From Sulfitobacter sp. (GTDB lineage: Bacteria; Pseudomonadota; Alphaproteobacteria; Rhodobacterales; Rhodobacteraceae): a DNA stretch of 7,940 nucleotides. The stretch spans positions 1 through 7,940 of the forward strand of contig JAGXHD010000144.1 of NCBI GenBank assembly GCA_024636395.1, in the 5' to 3' direction. The translations under genes were made by a program, and so were the position numbers. Within the stretch, counting starts at the first letter, position 1; each line of letters begins with the position of its first letter. The notes beneath the pieces were generated by a model. That model ran no database searches, was not told the origin of the DNA, and worked only from the letters and a program-made list of their open reading frames with translations. Shown here piece by piece: positions 6,472 through 7,940 of this stretch.

Positions 6472-6960
6472 TCAGCGGGTGGTCGGCACGTTGCGGCGCG
6501 TAAAGCTGAACGACAGGCCCTGCGCCTCGATCACCCAGGCGGCGACAATCGCGTACAGGATATGGCCGTAGAGGGCGACATAGGTGATACCGGTAAAGTT
6601 CAGGAAGGGAGGAAGGCCTGCCACCAGATGCGCCATGATATAGAGAGCGAAGACCCAGAGCGCGATACCGTAGAGCACTGCCGTAACGCTCCAGTGCAGA
6701 CGGGGCAGCACGGAGCGTTGCAGCGGGCGCGCCACAAGGTAGTAACCCAGAACATAGAACACCAAGCCCGTGATCATATGCAGCAGGTAGGCAAGGCCCG
6801 CCGGGCTGCTGCCAAAAACCGTTTGAAGCGTGCTGGTGGCGAGGCCTACGGGGGCCAACTGCGCCATGCCGATCGCCGGGCTGACGCCCTGACCGTAGAC
6901 ATCGAAAGCGATGGTTGCGAGGGCACCGGCGCTCAGCAGCGTAAAGACTGTGTGTTTCAT
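6472..6960 (-). CDS. Small four-helix integral membrane protein, function unknown
   Basis: The ATG at 6958-6960 has GGGAGA nine bases upstream and gives a 162-residue protein; the open frame extends further upstream without family-like sequence. Hydrophobic segments lie at residues 4-20 (signal peptide or first helix), 54-76, 90-112 and 122-145, with a basic tail (TRRNVPTTR). Three histidines fall in or at the ends of the last three helices: H61 (AYLLHMITG), H111 (YIMAHLVAG) and H133 (LYGHILYA). H89 lies just before the third. The overall form resembles small uncharacterised membrane families such as DUF6789, but I cannot confirm membership. It lies 188 bases downstream of truB and upstream of DUF1643 on the same strand, so it could be read from truB or from its own promoter. 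I could not place a convincing one. Confidence 0.85.
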   Translation of the reverse strand: MKHTVFTLLSAGALATIAFDVYGQGVSPAIGMAQLAPVGLATSTLQTVFGSSPAGLAYLLHMITGLVFYVLGYYLVARPLQRSVLPRLHWSVTAVLYGIALWVFALYIMAHLVAGLPPFLNFTGITYVALYGHILYAIVAAWVIEAQGLSFSFTRRNVPTTR

Positions 6961-7118
6961 GGATCGGATCTCCCGTTGGGACTGTCTGTTTTTTTGTTGA
7001 TACCAGAATGCAGCCAAAATCAGGGCCTGTGCAGGGGCCTCACGGAAGGATGAAAGGAGGCATCCGTTTTGAAACAATGCATGACACAAATCGCGCGCCA
7101 CGGTGACAGCGGCGTGAG

Positions 7119-7140
7119 AATCGCAACCGATTGTAACAAT
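7119..7140. repeat. Pair of overlapping short palindromes just after truB
   Basis: AATCGCAACCGATT (7119-7132; 5-base arms, 4-base loop) overlaps ATTGTAACAAT (7130-7140; 5-base arms around one base). They lie in the 188-base gap between the truB stop and the membrane-protein gene. No U-run follows on the minus strand, so they do not form an intrinsic terminator. They could be an operator or a weak RNA stem. Nothing else stands out in the gap. Confidence 0.3.
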
Positions 7141-7148
7141 GGTCGTGG

Positions 7149-7940
7149 TCAGTCGGGGAGATTGAACACGCGAGAGGGATGCAATTCGCCGGAGCGGAAA
7201 ACACCCACCGCGACAGCGCGGCCCTCGTGTGAGGCCCAACATTCCTCGCCGTATTCCACATCCTTGGCAAAAACCATGCCGGGATTTCCATTGCGCAGTT
7301 TGACTGCGCCCTCTGCGCTGGCCGCGACCTCGGGCAGATCCTGCAGTCCCAGCTCAAGTGGGCCTAGATAGGCATCGAGTGCTGGCGTTTTCGCCATTTC
7401 CTCAACCTGCGCCAGCGTCACGGCATGCGCGATCTCGAAAGGGCCGGACCAGGTGCGCCGGAGCTCGCGCACATGGCCCTTGCAGCCCAGAACTTCGCCC
7501 AGATCGCGTGCGATGGAGCGGACATAGCCCCCCTTACCGCAGACCATTTCAAGCGTGACATGATCGGCATCGGGGCGATCGAGCATGATCAGGCTTTCGA
7601 CGAAGAGCGGGCGCGCGGCGATCTCCATCGTCTCGCCGTCGCGGGCGCGTTTATAAGCGCGCTCCCCGTCGACCTTCACCGCAGAAAACTGTGGCGGTAC
7701 CTGTTCGATATCACCCACAAAAGCGTGAAGCGCTTCCTTGATCGCCGCATCGTCGGGCCGCAGATCGGATGTAGCGATCACCTCGCCCTCAAGATCATCG
7801 GTGTTGGTCGCGGCTCCGAGGCGGACTGTAAACTCGTAGGCCTTTAGCGCATCGGTGATGAAAGGAACGGTTTTCGTGGCCTCGCCCAACGCAATCGCAA
7901 GGACGCCGGTGGCATCGGGATCGAGTGTGCCGGCATGACC
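7149..7940 (-). CDS. truB: tRNA pseudouridine(55) synthase TruB, N-terminus cut by window edge
   Basis: TruB converts U55 of the T-psi-C loop of tRNA to pseudouridine in the cytoplasm. The frame is open to the window edge and 263 residues are visible; full-length relatives have about 300-315, so roughly 40 are missing. The catalytic motif GHAGTLDPDATGVLAIALG stands at the edge, with the nucleophile Asp codon at 7920-7922. Further along are QFSAVKVDGERAYKRARDGE (motif with the conserved Tyr) and CGKGGYVRSIARDLGEVLG (conserved Arg and Asp-Leu-Gly). The last 55 residues fit the C-terminal PUA-like RNA-binding domain (AVKLRNGNPGMVFAKDVE to SRVFNLPD). All key residues in the visible part are intact. 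In many bacteria truB sits directly before rpsO; here it does not. Confidence 0.97.
   Translation of the reverse strand, partial: GHAGTLDPDATGVLAIALGEATKTVPFITDALKAYEFTVRLGAATNTDDLEGEVIATSDLRPDDAAIKEALHAFVGDIEQVPPQFSAVKVDGERAYKRARDGETMEIAARPLFVESLIMLDRPDADHVTLEMVCGKGGYVRSIARDLGEVLGCKGHVRELRRTWSGPFEIAHAVTLAQVEEMAKTPALDAYLGPLELGLQDLPEVAASAEGAVKLRNGNPGMVFAKDVEYGEECWASHEGRAVAVGVFRSGELHPSRVFNLPD

Noticed and set aside
5926..7053. Plus-strand open frame of 375 codons
   Set aside because: It covers the DUF1643 and membrane-protein genes in antisense. Both minus-strand products have coherent domain features and ribosome binding sites or family starts, while this frame has none.
1..7940. Search for tRNA genes, CRISPR arrays, insertion-sequence ends or integrase genes that would explain the decay
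   Set aside because: None was seen by eye; the only repeats are the RTX codons and short palindromes.

Overview
The window looks like a chromosomal segment of an alphaproteobacterium, most likely of the Rhodobacterales/Roseobacter group. The reasons are GC-rich coding sequence, a standard 89-residue S15, a TruB with the GTLDPDATG active-site motif, a DUF1643 protein that starts MITRSHIKGD, and an acidic RTX-repeat protein of a type I associate with that group. This placement is inference from protein character; no rRNA or other marker is present.

Layout. Positions 1-2170 (minus strand) hold a row of broken genes. Reading in the direction of transcription these are a cytochrome P450 C-terminal relic (heme motif FGSGQHRCP), a second, longer but mutilated P450, and a NodU/TobZ-type carbamoyltransferase with two in-frame stops and two frameshifts that runs off the left edge. 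None of the three can be translated intact. Immediately upstream of them is an intact 136-residue protein of unknown function (2173-2583, minus). It is divergent from a complete amidase-signature hydrolase (2787-4184, plus).

The right half is a minus-strand series: truB (cut by the right edge), a small four-helix membrane protein, a DUF1643 protein, an RTX calcium-binding protein and rpsO. A strong intrinsic terminator (4194-4224) lies between rpsO and the convergent amidase gene. truB and rpsO are neighbours in many bacteria. Here three genes separate them, and pnp, the usual gene after rpsO, is absent from the window.

How the genes relate. truB (tRNA psi55) and rpsO (ribosomal protein S15) are translation housekeeping genes. 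The genes between them have no evident link to translation. The most unusual content is the decayed P450-P450-carbamoyltransferase cassette. It looks like the remains of a tailoring module of the kind that oxidises and O-carbamoylates a small molecule. I found no tRNA, rRNA, CRISPR array, insertion sequence or integrase gene.
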